64,000 nucleotides of DNA, from positions 2,976,001 to 3,040,000 of the forward strand of contig NZ_JABMEG010000001.1 in assembly GCF_013179735.1 (NCBI RefSeq), read 5' to 3'. Below the pieces are notes generated by a model. The model saw only the letters and a program-made list of their open reading frames with translations. It had not been told where the DNA came from and made no database searches. The translations under genes and the position numbers were made by a program. Positions 1 to 7,951 of the stretch are shown one piece after another (position 1 is the stretch's first letter; each line of letters starts with the position of its first letter). The stretch is from Permianibacter fluminis (GTDB taxonomy: Bacteria > Pseudomonadota > Gammaproteobacteria > Enterobacterales > Permianibacteraceae).

Positions 1-387
1 AATGGCCTGACGTCTGCATCTGACGTCGCGACCTGTTTGAACGCCTACGACGAATCCTGCTGCCCTGAAGAGTCGGGTTGGAGTTATACCCGATTTTTCT
101 TTCCCAAGGCCTATCTGTGCGGGCTGCGCGCGGTCAATTCGGCGACGACATTGTGGAATGTCTTTCAGAAGCATCATGAGGTTGCGGGTTCACCAGGCGA
201 GCTCGAAATTCCCATGCAGTACTTTGCTGGTGCAGTTGAGCACATCTTTCGCAACTACTCCGGTGAAGACAATGCAGATTTCGGGGTCAGTGAGCGCATG
301 TGGGCCGGTGCCGTCGAAGAAACCGGATTCAAGGAGCAGGAAGAAAATCTGCGTCTGCGCATGACCATGTCGGTGCAAGATGTCTGA
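1..387 (+). CDS. Unknown protein, 5' end cut off by the window edge
   Basis: The reading frame is open from base 1 to the stop at 385-387, so at least 128 C-terminal residues are present and the true start lies outside. The first possible start inside (TTG at 37) has no ribosome-binding site and is probably internal. The sequence is soluble, acidic at the C-terminus, with aromatic-rich stretches and no motif I recognise. The stop overlaps the ATG of tniQ by 8 bases, so the two are translationally coupled and it is presumably part of the transposition operon, possibly the C-terminus of a TniB/TnsC-like or accessory protein. That role is inferred from position only. Confidence 0.6.
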   Translation, partial: NGLTSASDVATCLNAYDESCCPEESGWSYTRFFFPKAYLCGLRAVNSATTLWNVFQKHHEVAGSPGELEIPMQYFAGAVEHIFRNYSGEDNADFGVSERMWAGAVEETGFKEQEENLRLRMTMSVQDV

Positions 388-1990
388 GCGCAGGGTTCGC
401 AAGCCTCTTCAGATCCAGGTGGCACAACCGGAAGCGGTGGAGTCTCGATACACCTGGCGAACGGACTGGGTAAACCGCTATGAGTCTAGCTATGGCTTAC
501 TCAGCAAATTTGCCTATCTGAATGGACTGGGTCTGCAGCAGCTGGTTACTCTGTTTGTCCGGCGAGAGCCAAGAGGGAAGGTGACGACTGCACGGAATAG
601 CGGTATCGATCTGATCTCGATGGGCGTGATATCCACTTCGGCTTTGTCGACACATGCAGAGCTGTCCGGGCAACAGGTCCAGCAGGCTTCTCTGGAAGGC
701 TCGTGGGACAAAACCATGTATCCGTGGACTGCGGATTTTCGGTTTTGCCCCGCCTGCTTGGCAGCGTGCTACCACAGCACGCTGCACCAATTGGTGTTTC
801 TTGCCAAGTGCCCCGCACACAACCGCCGGCTGCAAACCCACTGCCCGCAGTGTCACGCCGTCATGCCGTATCGCTTCACGGCCGCAGTAGCCGCCAATCC
901 TTTTTGCTGCCCACACTGCGAACTGCCCTGGGCGCCAGCACTTTTCGAAAAAGCTAAAGGCTATCCGCTGCTTCATCAACGCCACGTGGAGCGGCTGAGC
1001 AAAACTTGGAAGGTCCTGTCTGGCGACCGCAGGCGCTTTGGTGTGCTGGTCAATTGCTCAACCCATCCGGCCTTTGCAAGGGACTTGGAGAACGGTCACC
1101 AGTTGGCATTGATGGCACGCCGTCGAGAGGAGTTTTTCAGTTTCTTGGCAAGGCTGGACCGGGCCGTTGCTCAAGATGCAGCCCAACTGCACATGGACGA
1201 TCAGGACCTACTGCAATTGCATTCGGGCCCCATGGCCTCGCATGCTGGCCATGGGCCTGCCGAGAAAGGCACCAAGATCACTCGGCCTTGGTTCGAGAAT
1301 GACAGCAAGTTCTGGTCTGTACTCCCCATCTACAAAGCCATCTGCCGGCATTTTTTTCACCATGTCGTTGCGTCACATCGCGATTGCATCGCTGCCACGG
1401 TGCGACACCTTTGGTGGCACATGGAGGGGCGAGCGTCCGAGCCGATCTGTCCGGTGGCGTATGCATTCGTGATGTGGCGCATGTTCTGGGAGGAATGTGG
1501 AACGCCACATCAGCTGATGGAGCCACCACGTCATGCACCCTATCGCATCCTCGCGTGGTTGTCCGACGCGGCACCCTATTGTCCAGCGACATGGCCTACT
1601 GAAACGCAGGAATGGCTGCGGCACCGTGTGTTTGCAGCGGATTGTCTTGCGACCTTTGAGCACTGGTTGGCTCGGGCCGCCCATGTCTCGGCCAAGCGTC
1701 AGATGTGGCAATGGAACCGACATGTAGGCTGCGGACACATGATCACCTATTGGGCTGCCCTCGAATCGAAAACGACACCCCGCGAGGTCACAGTACTCAT
1801 GGAACCACTGGTAGGCTGCCATCTGCCCCCCAGCGCGGAGACGGGCCGGCCGCATTATCAGCGACATCTGGAAACCCTGAAGGGAATGACACCCTATAAA
1901 CCGGAGCGCCATCGTCAGTGGTCATCGCGCAATCCAAAACGGTTCAAGATAGGGCATTATGCCAACAGCGAGCCGAGGCTTGAGCGGTAA
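380..1990 (+). CDS. tniQ: TniQ/TnsD-family transposition target-selection protein
   Basis: A 536-residue protein. After an N-terminal region of about 100 residues comes a Cys/His cluster typical of TniQ zinc fingers: FCPAC near residue 115, a CPAH element near 138, CPQC near 150 and CCPHC near 172. The C-terminal 300 residues are a variable helical region as in TnsD. In Tn7-like and Tn5053-like elements TniQ/TnsD recognises the target site and recruits the TnsC/TniB ATPase. The ATG overlaps the stop of the upstream gene, indicating coupled translation. No frameshift or internal stop is seen, so it looks intact, but its transposase partners are not in the window. Confidence 0.8.
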   Translation: MSERRVRKPLQIQVAQPEAVESRYTWRTDWVNRYESSYGLLSKFAYLNGLGLQQLVTLFVRREPRGKVTTARNSGIDLISMGVISTSALSTHAELSGQQVQQASLEGSWDKTMYPWTADFRFCPACLAACYHSTLHQLVFLAKCPAHNRRLQTHCPQCHAVMPYRFTAAVAANPFCCPHCELPWAPALFEKAKGYPLLHQRHVERLSKTWKVLSGDRRRFGVLVNCSTHPAFARDLENGHQLALMARRREEFFSFLARLDRAVAQDAAQLHMDDQDLLQLHSGPMASHAGHGPAEKGTKITRPWFENDSKFWSVLPIYKAICRHFFHHVVASHRDCIAATVRHLWWHMEGRASEPICPVAYAFVMWRMFWEECGTPHQLMEPPRHAPYRILAWLSDAAPYCPATWPTETQEWLRHRVFAADCLATFEHWLARAAHVSAKRQMWQWNRHVGCGHMITYWAALESKTTPREVTVLMEPLVGCHLPPSAETGRPHYQRHLETLKGMTPYKPERHRQWSSRNPKRFKIGHYANSEPRLER

Positions 1991-2044
1991 TGATTTCGTG
2001 AAGCCCGGTTACCGGTTCAATGTTTGCAAGCGAAAGGAAGCGAT

Positions 2045-2524
2045 GTGGACCATAACCGTGAACGCTTGGCCGCCCATATCCTGCCATTGTCAGTTGCGCA
2101 GGACTTCGAGGCAGCACGCAAGGAGTGGTCACTGTTTGGTGTCGAGGTTTCACCCGAATGGGATCATTGCCCTTGTGGCAAGGAAATCAAAGAGCTTTGC
2201 TACATCCGAAACCGATGGAACGGCCACAAAACCTACGTCGGAAATGTGTGCGTGAATCGATTTCTCGGCATCGAAACAGGCAACCTGTTTGCCGGCCTGA
2301 AGCGGATCATGGAGGATAGCCACGCCAACCCCAACGAAGATCTCATCGTTCATGCCCATCAATTCGGGTACATCTACGAAGAGGAATACAAGTTTCTCAT
2401 GGATACTCGCTTCAAGAAAAAATTGTCGCCGAAGCAGTTGGCGTGGAAAGAAAAGATCAACCGCCGTATCCTGCAACAGACCGTGGTGCATCGCCGCGAA
2501 CTGGCTGGCGCTGCCCCGGCATGA
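2045..2524 (+). CDS. Small soluble hypothetical protein with a Cys cluster
   Basis: A 159-residue protein if it starts at the GTG at 2045, which has AAAGGAAG five bases upstream; a TTG at 2024 is a weaker alternative. It carries CPCG near residue 40 followed by single Cys residues (KELCY, GNVCV) about 10 and 27 residues later, which could bind one zinc ion. The rest is charged and helical, with no signal peptide or membrane segment. It lies 54 bases after tniQ on the same strand, so it is probably cargo or an accessory gene of the same transposon. I do not recognise the family. Confidence 0.6.
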   Translation: MDHNRERLAAHILPLSVAQDFEAARKEWSLFGVEVSPEWDHCPCGKEIKELCYIRNRWNGHKTYVGNVCVNRFLGIETGNLFAGLKRIMEDSHANPNEDLIVHAHQFGYIYEEEYKFLMDTRFKKKLSPKQLAWKEKINRRILQQTVVHRRELAGAAPA

Positions 2525-2668
2525 GTAGAGGGATTCAGACTTCTCCGTGCGTCCTGTGAAACCGACAACTTATGACTAGCTCAGACCGCTAACGAGCAGC
2601 TGCGGACGATTGGAGAAAATTAAATCCGTCCCGTTTTTCCCATCCTAGACGGTACAACTAATACATGG

Positions 2669-5326
2669 CTACCGGCCTACGCGAAGGTCAAGACCATCCA
2701 GTGCCTCCAATGTCTGGACCACCGTCTCCACGAGGTCGGCGTCGAAATCGTCACGGTTCGCTTCCTCATGCGTACCCTTATTCAGATACGTCCACACAAG
2801 ATTCGCGGCTGGGATGCCAAGAATCCGCCCGTACGCAGCAATCAGCGCGGACTTATTGGCATGAGTGAAGGTACCTGCATCATTGAGTCGCTTCAGAAGC
2901 GACTCGCATAAGTTACGCAAGCTTGGCTCGGCGCCAACACCAGCGAGCTGAAGATTCAACACTCCTTGATCGTGACTGCCGAGCCATCGCCATACTTTTT
3001 CAGACAGCATTTCGAGTCCGCGGCGGCAAGTCGCCAAAGCCTCTCGGTCGTCTAACGCATTTTTCGAGGCTCGAGCCCTCTCCACATAGTTCTTGCTAGG
3101 GACGTTGCCGACTACACGAGGTTGATAGTCGCCAGTGTGGTTACGGAATAAATAGATCTGGCACTCGTCACGCCGCTGTGCTGGCAAATGCTGCTGGATG
3201 TCCTTGATAAACTCATTGCTGTGGCAGGTAACGATAAGCTGTGTTTGGGAGAAATGGTCGCTCTCGAAAATTGTCTCACGAATGCCACTACGGTGATCGT
3301 GATCAATCGCGTTAATCGCATCATCGAACACAATCAGCGGACTTTGGATGGTTTTGGCCTTGGCAAGCAGGATCGCTAAGCCTAAGCAACGGATGTGGCC
3401 CTCACTTAGAATGCGCAGGGCATCCACCCGAACTTCAGGATTGCCCCGGAATGACAACTCAATCTTCTCTTCACTCGTTAGTGGCAGATGCAGCGCTGCG
3501 AGTTTGTCCGCATCCAAGTCATTACGGTTAAACTCGTTGTAGAGGTTCATGGCTGTATCGTTGAGACCAGCCATTAGAGAGCCAGGAAGCTGCGTGCGAT
3601 AACTCTTGAGCAAGACAAGGAAATGGTCGTAAGCCGCCTTAATTGGAGTGTCGCGGCCGATGTCATGCGCCTCCTGTGCGACCTCGAGGATAAGCGCGGC
3701 ATTGTCCGCCTCAAAAGCGGCAATCCGCCCCTTGGCCGCTGCTACGCCATCAATGAGTTGCTGTCGCTTCAAATCTTGAGCTTGGACGGCAAGGCGGAGC
3801 GTGTTGAGATTGTCGCGCTCACTGATGTTGCGCTGGCGCTCTTGACGCGAAAGCAGCGAGGCCGCGTCTTGCGCCGCCACTCGGTCAGCGACTACCAAGA
3901 TTTGATCGAGTGTCACCGCGTCATTTCGCTGCGGTGACTTCATGGGATAAACAGTCACCCACCAATCTGCGGCCGGCTCTCCTGGTAGGTTTGCAAGGTA
4001 TCGGTAAACAGGTGTTTCATGCTCCCCATTAGCCACAAGAAAGGCTGTCATCGTTGCAAGCTGTCGACGCAACTCTCGCGAAGCATTGTTGACTTCGGTT
4101 TGCTTGGCCTTCAGCTGCTCTTGTAGATCACCCAGCTCCTTTAGCTGAATTAGTCCACTATTGGCTTTTTCAAATGGGTCAGATTTTGTTTCTGTCAAAG
4201 GAGTGTCGCATGCTGGGCAACGGTCACCTTCGATGGCCTTGAGTGCCAAGATGGCGGTGTAGAGTTCCTTAAATGAAACTTGGCTGCTTTGGGATTCGAG
4301 ACTGGCCGCGATGCTTATGAGCTCTTGTTGGTTTTGGTGCGCTGTATCGAAAGCGCTGAGCACGCCTTGGCGTGAAAGACCTATTGCCTCAGGCGGCACA
4401 GCGTTAATTATGTCTTCGAGTTGTTTCAGACGACCCGGCGCCTCAGCAGTGCCAATGAGGGCTTTCAGTCCTTCATACGACATCCCCTCAGAGTGCGAGA
4501 GCGCCAGTGCGGATTCTTCTTTCGCCAAATCCAGTAATGCCTGAGCTTCGCCGTTGACGCTGGCTTGATCGACGGCCAGCGCGTTGCGCTTGCCATTCAG
4601 AACGAGTTGCTTGGCGCCGGTCAGTATGAGTTGCTGGTCAATAGATTCATTGAAATGGCTCACGAATTCATTGAACTTGTCCATTCCAAACAGCGTGGCG
4701 ATCAGCTCAGTGCGTTGCGCGGGTGGTCTGGCAGCGATTCGAGAGAATGCATCGATGCGGTTCTTTTCAATGAAGCAAAAACGGAATGCGTCGGGGTTGG
4801 ATGCTACGGTAACTTCGCGATTCAGTTGGTCACTCGCTCGCAGGACGGGAGGCTCAAAGCGTCGCGCGTGGAGGTTGGCAAGGTAAGTGCGTCCATCGAT
4901 TCGTTTTGTCTCGGCCTCTTCGACAGCGCCAAGCAGGCCGTACTCCAGGCCCTCGCAAAAGCTGGTCTTGCCGCTACCGTTAGGGCCGTAGAAAAGAGTG
5001 ATTCGCTTCTGTAGGTCGAAGTGTTCGGGAGTCCGAAAGCCTCGGAAGGGGCCAATGGTCATGCTTCGCATCCGTTGCCACGGCCAAGACCCGTCAATAT
5101 CTGCCGCTGCGATGTTCGGCGGACTGTCAGAGGTTTCTGCCAAAGTCTGACGGACGAGACCGACCAAATAATTCGAACGCTGGCTGTTTTGCCGCACAGT
5201 CCTAGCCACACGCTCAAACTCAACCAGCACGAAATTCGCTAAACGCTTCACGTTTGGTGGTGCTTGGGTGGCTGGAAGATGGAGCCAGGCGACGAATCGT
5301 TCAAAATCTCGCTTGGCAGATGGCAT
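2669..5326 (-). CDS. SMC/RecF-like AAA ATPase with single CxxC hook, possible defence protein
   Basis: An 885-residue ABC-type ATPase. Walker A (GPNGSGKT) is at about residues 114-121, after an unusual N-terminal extension of about 85 residues. A CPAC motif (C370, C373) sits in the predicted coiled coil like the zinc hook of Rad50/RloC. The ABC signature LSEGH is at 640-644 and Walker B (LIVFDDAIN) has its acidic pair at 668-669. About 170 residues follow the ATPase head. ATG 5326 is preferred to GTG 5332 because AAGGA lies eight bases upstream. It follows the papain-like gene by 23 bases, so they form an operon. Such overlapping-nucleotide-loop ATPases are common effectors or sensors in anti-phage systems (PARIS, Septu, RloC); which, if any, this belongs to is not shown. 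Confidence 0.75.
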   Translation of the reverse strand: MPSAKRDFERFVAWLHLPATQAPPNVKRLANFVLVEFERVARTVRQNSQRSNYLVGLVRQTLAETSDSPPNIAAADIDGSWPWQRMRSMTIGPFRGFRTPEHFDLQKRITLFYGPNGSGKTSFCEGLEYGLLGAVEEAETKRIDGRTYLANLHARRFEPPVLRASDQLNREVTVASNPDAFRFCFIEKNRIDAFSRIAARPPAQRTELIATLFGMDKFNEFVSHFNESIDQQLILTGAKQLVLNGKRNALAVDQASVNGEAQALLDLAKEESALALSHSEGMSYEGLKALIGTAEAPGRLKQLEDIINAVPPEAIGLSRQGVLSAFDTAHQNQQELISIAASLESQSSQVSFKELYTAILALKAIEGDRCPACDTPLTETKSDPFEKANSGLIQLKELGDLQEQLKAKQTEVNNASRELRRQLATMTAFLVANGEHETPVYRYLANLPGEPAADWWVTVYPMKSPQRNDAVTLDQILVVADRVAAQDAASLLSRQERQRNISERDNLNTLRLAVQAQDLKRQQLIDGVAAAKGRIAAFEADNAALILEVAQEAHDIGRDTPIKAAYDHFLVLLKSYRTQLPGSLMAGLNDTAMNLYNEFNRNDLDADKLAALHLPLTSEEKIELSFRGNPEVRVDALRILSEGHIRCLGLAILLAKAKTIQSPLIVFDDAINAIDHDHRSGIRETIFESDHFSQTQLIVTCHSNEFIKDIQQHLPAQRRDECQIYLFRNHTGDYQPRVVGNVPSKNYVERARASKNALDDREALATCRRGLEMLSEKVWRWLGSHDQGVLNLQLAGVGAEPSLRNLCESLLKRLNDAGTFTHANKSALIAAYGRILGIPAANLVWTYLNKGTHEEANRDDFDADLVETVVQTLEALDGLDLRVGR

Positions 5327-5349
5327 GTCCACTTTCCTTTCTTGAGTTG

Positions 5350-5751
5350 TTAGCGAGTGTCGTTAGCGGCGCTGATTATGCACACCGCTGTTACGCTCGC
5401 CACTAACAATCGCAGCGTGTCGCTTTGCGGCTTTCCCGTCTCGATGCGGCTGCGGGTTTGCTGGCAATTGTTGGCAAGCAGTTGATAGGCTCGCGGCATG
5501 CGTGAAGCCTGTAACAACCGCCGAAGGGCTGCACGCCGGCGCTGAGGATCAATCCGTCTTACTTGAAACGGCAAGCCCTGAAGCGCATTTTCTATAGTAT
5601 CGAAATGCTCACCTCGTTCAGGCGTATTGTGGAAGGCAAGGCCGTTTCTGAGGCCGATTATCTCATGGATAAAAGGCCCATTTCGCCAGCGAGAAGCTGG
5701 TCGCCTGTAAACAAGGACGGGCTCAAGTCCTGCATAATCCCGAACATACAT
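5350..5751 (-). CDS. Small LRAT/NlpC-P60-like (papain-fold) protein with C-terminal membrane segment
   Basis: A 133-residue protein. A conserved-looking His (H41 in AFHNTPERG) followed about 55 residues later by Asn-Cys (N95-C96 in LLANNCQQT) matches the His...Asn-Cys order of permuted papain-fold enzymes (LRAT, PPPDE, YiiX-like), whose Cys/His pair hydrolyses amides or transfers acyl groups. Residues 113-129 are hydrophobic and could be one membrane helix. ATG 5751 is the only usual start after an in-frame TAA 50 bases upstream; no clear ribosome-binding site is visible. It is immediately upstream of the SMC-like ATPase on the same strand. Function is inferred from two short motifs and needs a profile search. 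Confidence 0.5.
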   Translation of the reverse strand: MYVRDYAGLEPVLVYRRPASRWRNGPFIHEIIGLRNGLAFHNTPERGEHFDTIENALQGLPFQVRRIDPQRRRAALRRLLQASRMPRAYQLLANNCQQTRSRIETGKPQSDTLRLLVASVTAVCIISAANDTR

Positions 5752-5911
5752 GGCAGAGTCTTGATAAATGCTTGTTGTCCGATGATGGGGCCCCCCTTTT
5801 TAAAATCAAGAGCTGCTTGCATAACGTACTTTGGCGGTCCGCTTCTGGCCGACAGCAGCTGTTGGTCTGCAAGTTCCTGCGCGAGAGCTTGCTCACACGC
5901 CTTCCGCCTCT

Positions 5912-7276
5912 TCAGGGTGTCGGTCCTTTCGAATCGTTGCTTGCATCTTGCGGCACTGCACCAGAAATGGCGTCGTGCCAGGCATCGTCCTCGGCATGCA
6001 GGTAGATCGCAGTGGTCTCCAGTTTTTCGTGCCGTGCGGTTTTGTTCAGAAACCGGATATCGATCTGACGGTCGGCCAGATGCGTGATGGCGGTATGCCG
6101 CATCCAGTGGGTCGATGCCCGACGAAGGGTGTTGGCAAGATCGGGCGCGTCAGGCTGCAATGAGTCGGCAACCTCGGCAAACAGGGTTTTGACCAAGCGG
6201 TAAATCATGTTGGCCGAAATGCCGCGCGAACCTTTCTGGCTTGGCACCAAGGGCCTCATATCATCGGCAGTAGGTAATGCTGGCCAACCCAAGTAGGTGC
6301 GGTAGCGCTGCAGGGCAGCGAGGCAGCTTGGTGTCACCGGAACTTTGGCTGCTTTGCCGCCTTTGCCGGTGACGAACCACCACCAACGTCCCCGCACGCA
6401 TTGCACACTGCCCATTGGGTGGCTGGCGAGCTCGCTGACGCGGGGACCCAAGCTGTAGAGCAGTGTAAAAAGGTAGCGGAGCCGCTCCGCCCGATCGCGG
6501 TTTGAACTGGTTTCCTGTGGCAGCTGCTCGATGTGCTGCCAGACCCGCTGCCACAATGCCTGGTCAAGATAGCGGGAGGTTGCCTCGCTGTTGCTGCGGG
6601 CCGCCGTTTTCAGTTTGCGGCGCACCAATCCCATCGGATTTCCGGCCAGATAGCCCGCCGTCACCAGATACGTGAACAGGCTATTGATGATGATCAGCGC
6701 CTGGGCTTGGCTGGCTGGGCTTAACGGGCCCTGAAACGGCCGCCACTGTGACGAATCCCGGCTGGCGCGCGGGCCACACCAGCGCGACGCCGGCCGCGGC
6801 TGCTTCAGGAACTGCTGGTAGCGCTGCAAATCCTCGCGTTGCAAATCCGACAGCGCCTTGCCGGCAACCAGCCAACACCACAGCAGCAAGCGTTCGGCCT
6901 CCTTCCGGTAACTGCGCCAGGTTTGCGGCGAGTCGACGAACTCACTCAGCCAGGCTTGCACCGCTGCCACATCGTCCACCGCCGCCAGTTGGCAATGGCC
7001 GCGGCCGCGGTTACCCCCTTGCGAGCCATCCAGCCCTGGCCCCGGTGCGGACAATGCCTCGAACGGAACCGGGGATGCAGCTATCAACGTCAGTGGTTTT
7101 ATGGTTTCTGGCATAACATGTCGCATAGTTTCTTGCATAAATTGCCGCAGTCCAATCTGAACACGCGATTGGAGAGCATGCAGATCGTGTATGCGGGCCA
7201 GGCTGGAGCTGGATTGGCTCTGGCTTGGCGCCGTAGGGCGTAGATGGTCGTTGCCGTGCTTACGCAACCACCCCAT
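5912..7276 (-). CDS. Tyrosine recombinase/integrase (TnpS-like)
   Basis: A 454-residue site-specific recombinase. The N-terminal third resembles a SAM-like core-binding domain. The C-terminal catalytic domain shows the first Arg in LGPRVSELA, the beta-strand Lys in TGKGGK, the H-x-x-R box as HWMRHTAITH, and the nucleophilic Tyr in TTAIYLHAE. All expected catalytic residues are therefore present. ATG 7276 is preferred; it overlaps the end of the antitoxin gene by 17 bases, so the two are coupled. The N-terminal about 120 residues are low-complexity (Ser/Gln/Pro) and unlike other recombinases. It probably acts on the inverted repeat at 7851-7880 or a nearby site. Confidence 0.8.
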   Translation of the reverse strand: MGWLRKHGNDHLRPTAPSQSQSSSSLARIHDLHALQSRVQIGLRQFMQETMRHVMPETIKPLTLIAASPVPFEALSAPGPGLDGSQGGNRGRGHCQLAAVDDVAAVQAWLSEFVDSPQTWRSYRKEAERLLLWCWLVAGKALSDLQREDLQRYQQFLKQPRPASRWCGPRASRDSSQWRPFQGPLSPASQAQALIIINSLFTYLVTAGYLAGNPMGLVRRKLKTAARSNSEATSRYLDQALWQRVWQHIEQLPQETSSNRDRAERLRYLFTLLYSLGPRVSELASHPMGSVQCVRGRWWWFVTGKGGKAAKVPVTPSCLAALQRYRTYLGWPALPTADDMRPLVPSQKGSRGISANMIYRLVKTLFAEVADSLQPDAPDLANTLRRASTHWMRHTAITHLADRQIDIRFLNKTARHEKLETTAIYLHAEDDAWHDAISGAVPQDASNDSKGPTP

Positions 7277-7688
7277 GGTCAATTCGACCGAGCGTCTGAA
7301 TAACCAATTCAAACCCGGCCTCGGTATCCATAAAGGTTAATGGCGCCAACCCGCCCAATGACCGGATGGGGCGGCAGAGCCACACGCGTGCATTATTGAA
7401 GTCAAATGTCTGCGAAGCGGCCATCAGAGCGCGAATGGTCCGATAGATTTTGTCACCGTCCGGACGGGGCAACTTCTTATTTCTAGGTTTTAGGCACCGG
7501 ACACCGATTGTTCGGCTGAACGTAGTGGGGTCCAGCCCCAGGAGCTGAGCCAGGAACCTAATGACGTCTACGGGGAGGCCATCGCGTAGCAAGTGAATGG
7601 AGTCGCCATAGGCTTCATAGGCTAGGCACTCCCATGCAGTTCCCTTAACTAGCTGGCGAATTGCGTCCGTCTTAACTGGTTTCTTCAT
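7260..7688 (-). CDS. Orphan Xre/MbcA/ParS-family antitoxin (DUF2384)
   Basis: A 142-residue protein. The start at 7688 has a perfect GGAGG four bases upstream; the open frame further upstream is non-coding. A helical DNA-binding-like region (residues about 35-60, LLGLDPTTFSRTIGVR) is followed by the toxin-binding C-terminal domain ending in the family-typical pattern LGGLAPLTFMDTEAGFELV then LGRIDHGVVA. Such antitoxins pair with RES-domain NAD-degrading toxins, normally directly downstream. Here the next gene is the recombinase, overlapping its end, and no RES protein is found, so it is an orphan. It could serve as regulator of the recombinase operon or as an anti-addiction protein. Confidence 0.8.
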   Translation of the reverse strand: MKKPVKTDAIRQLVKGTAWECLAYEAYGDSIHLLRDGLPVDVIRFLAQLLGLDPTTFSRTIGVRCLKPRNKKLPRPDGDKIYRTIRALMAASQTFDFNNARVWLCRPIRSLGGLAPLTFMDTEAGFELVIQTLGRIDHGVVA

Positions 7689-7850
7689 ACGGCCTCCGGG
7701 TCTCCAAGCGCATAGCTCAAATGCACCTGTCTGCCTGCCATGGCGAAGAGTGCTGCGGTGCTTCCAGACAGGTGCTGACTGGCGCCATCCCTTCGATGCC
7801 TCTCGCCATCCCAAACCCCATCTACGGGCGCTAAGAGCGTAATTCTAACA

Positions 7851-7880
7851 AATTCATGATAAGTGCCGTAATCATGAATT
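7851..7880. promoter_or_regulatory. Perfect 10-bp inverted repeat with 10-bp spacer (operator or recombination core)
   Basis: AATTCATGAT (7851-7860) is followed after 10 bases by its exact complement ATCATGAATT (7871-7880). The half-sites are 20 bp apart centre to centre, two helical turns. It lies between the divergent antitoxin/recombinase operon (start 7688) and the KfrA-like gene (start 7952). It may be the operator of the KfrA-like protein or antitoxin, or the recombinase core site. The surrounding 7815-7951 stretch is much more AT-rich than its neighbours and holds further partial half-sites (for example CATGATAAAG at 7919-7928). Confidence 0.6.
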
Positions 7881-7951
7881 TATATCCAATATGATGCTTT
7901 ATATTACGGAATACATAACATGATAAAGTATGCAAAAGCGAGGCGGCCGTT

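Larger units (their letters stand above)
1..2524 (+). mobile_element. 3' part of a TniQ-containing (Tn7/Tn5053-like) transposition operon
   Basis: Three co-directional genes, the first two overlapping by 8 bases, include a TniQ/TnsD-type protein. TniQ proteins are known only as target-selection factors of Tn7-, Tn5053- and CRISPR-associated transposons, so the rest of the transposition operon (transposase, TniB/TnsC ATPase) should lie left of the window. The right boundary is not proven: 2525-2668 carries no gene, and I cannot identify a terminal inverted repeat without the other end. The call rests on TniQ and operon layout. Confidence 0.5.

Noticed and set aside
3623-3937. 104-codon plus-strand frame inside the ATPase gene region
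   Set aside because: It lies opposite the coiled-coil part of the SMC-like ATPase and has no ribosome-binding site.
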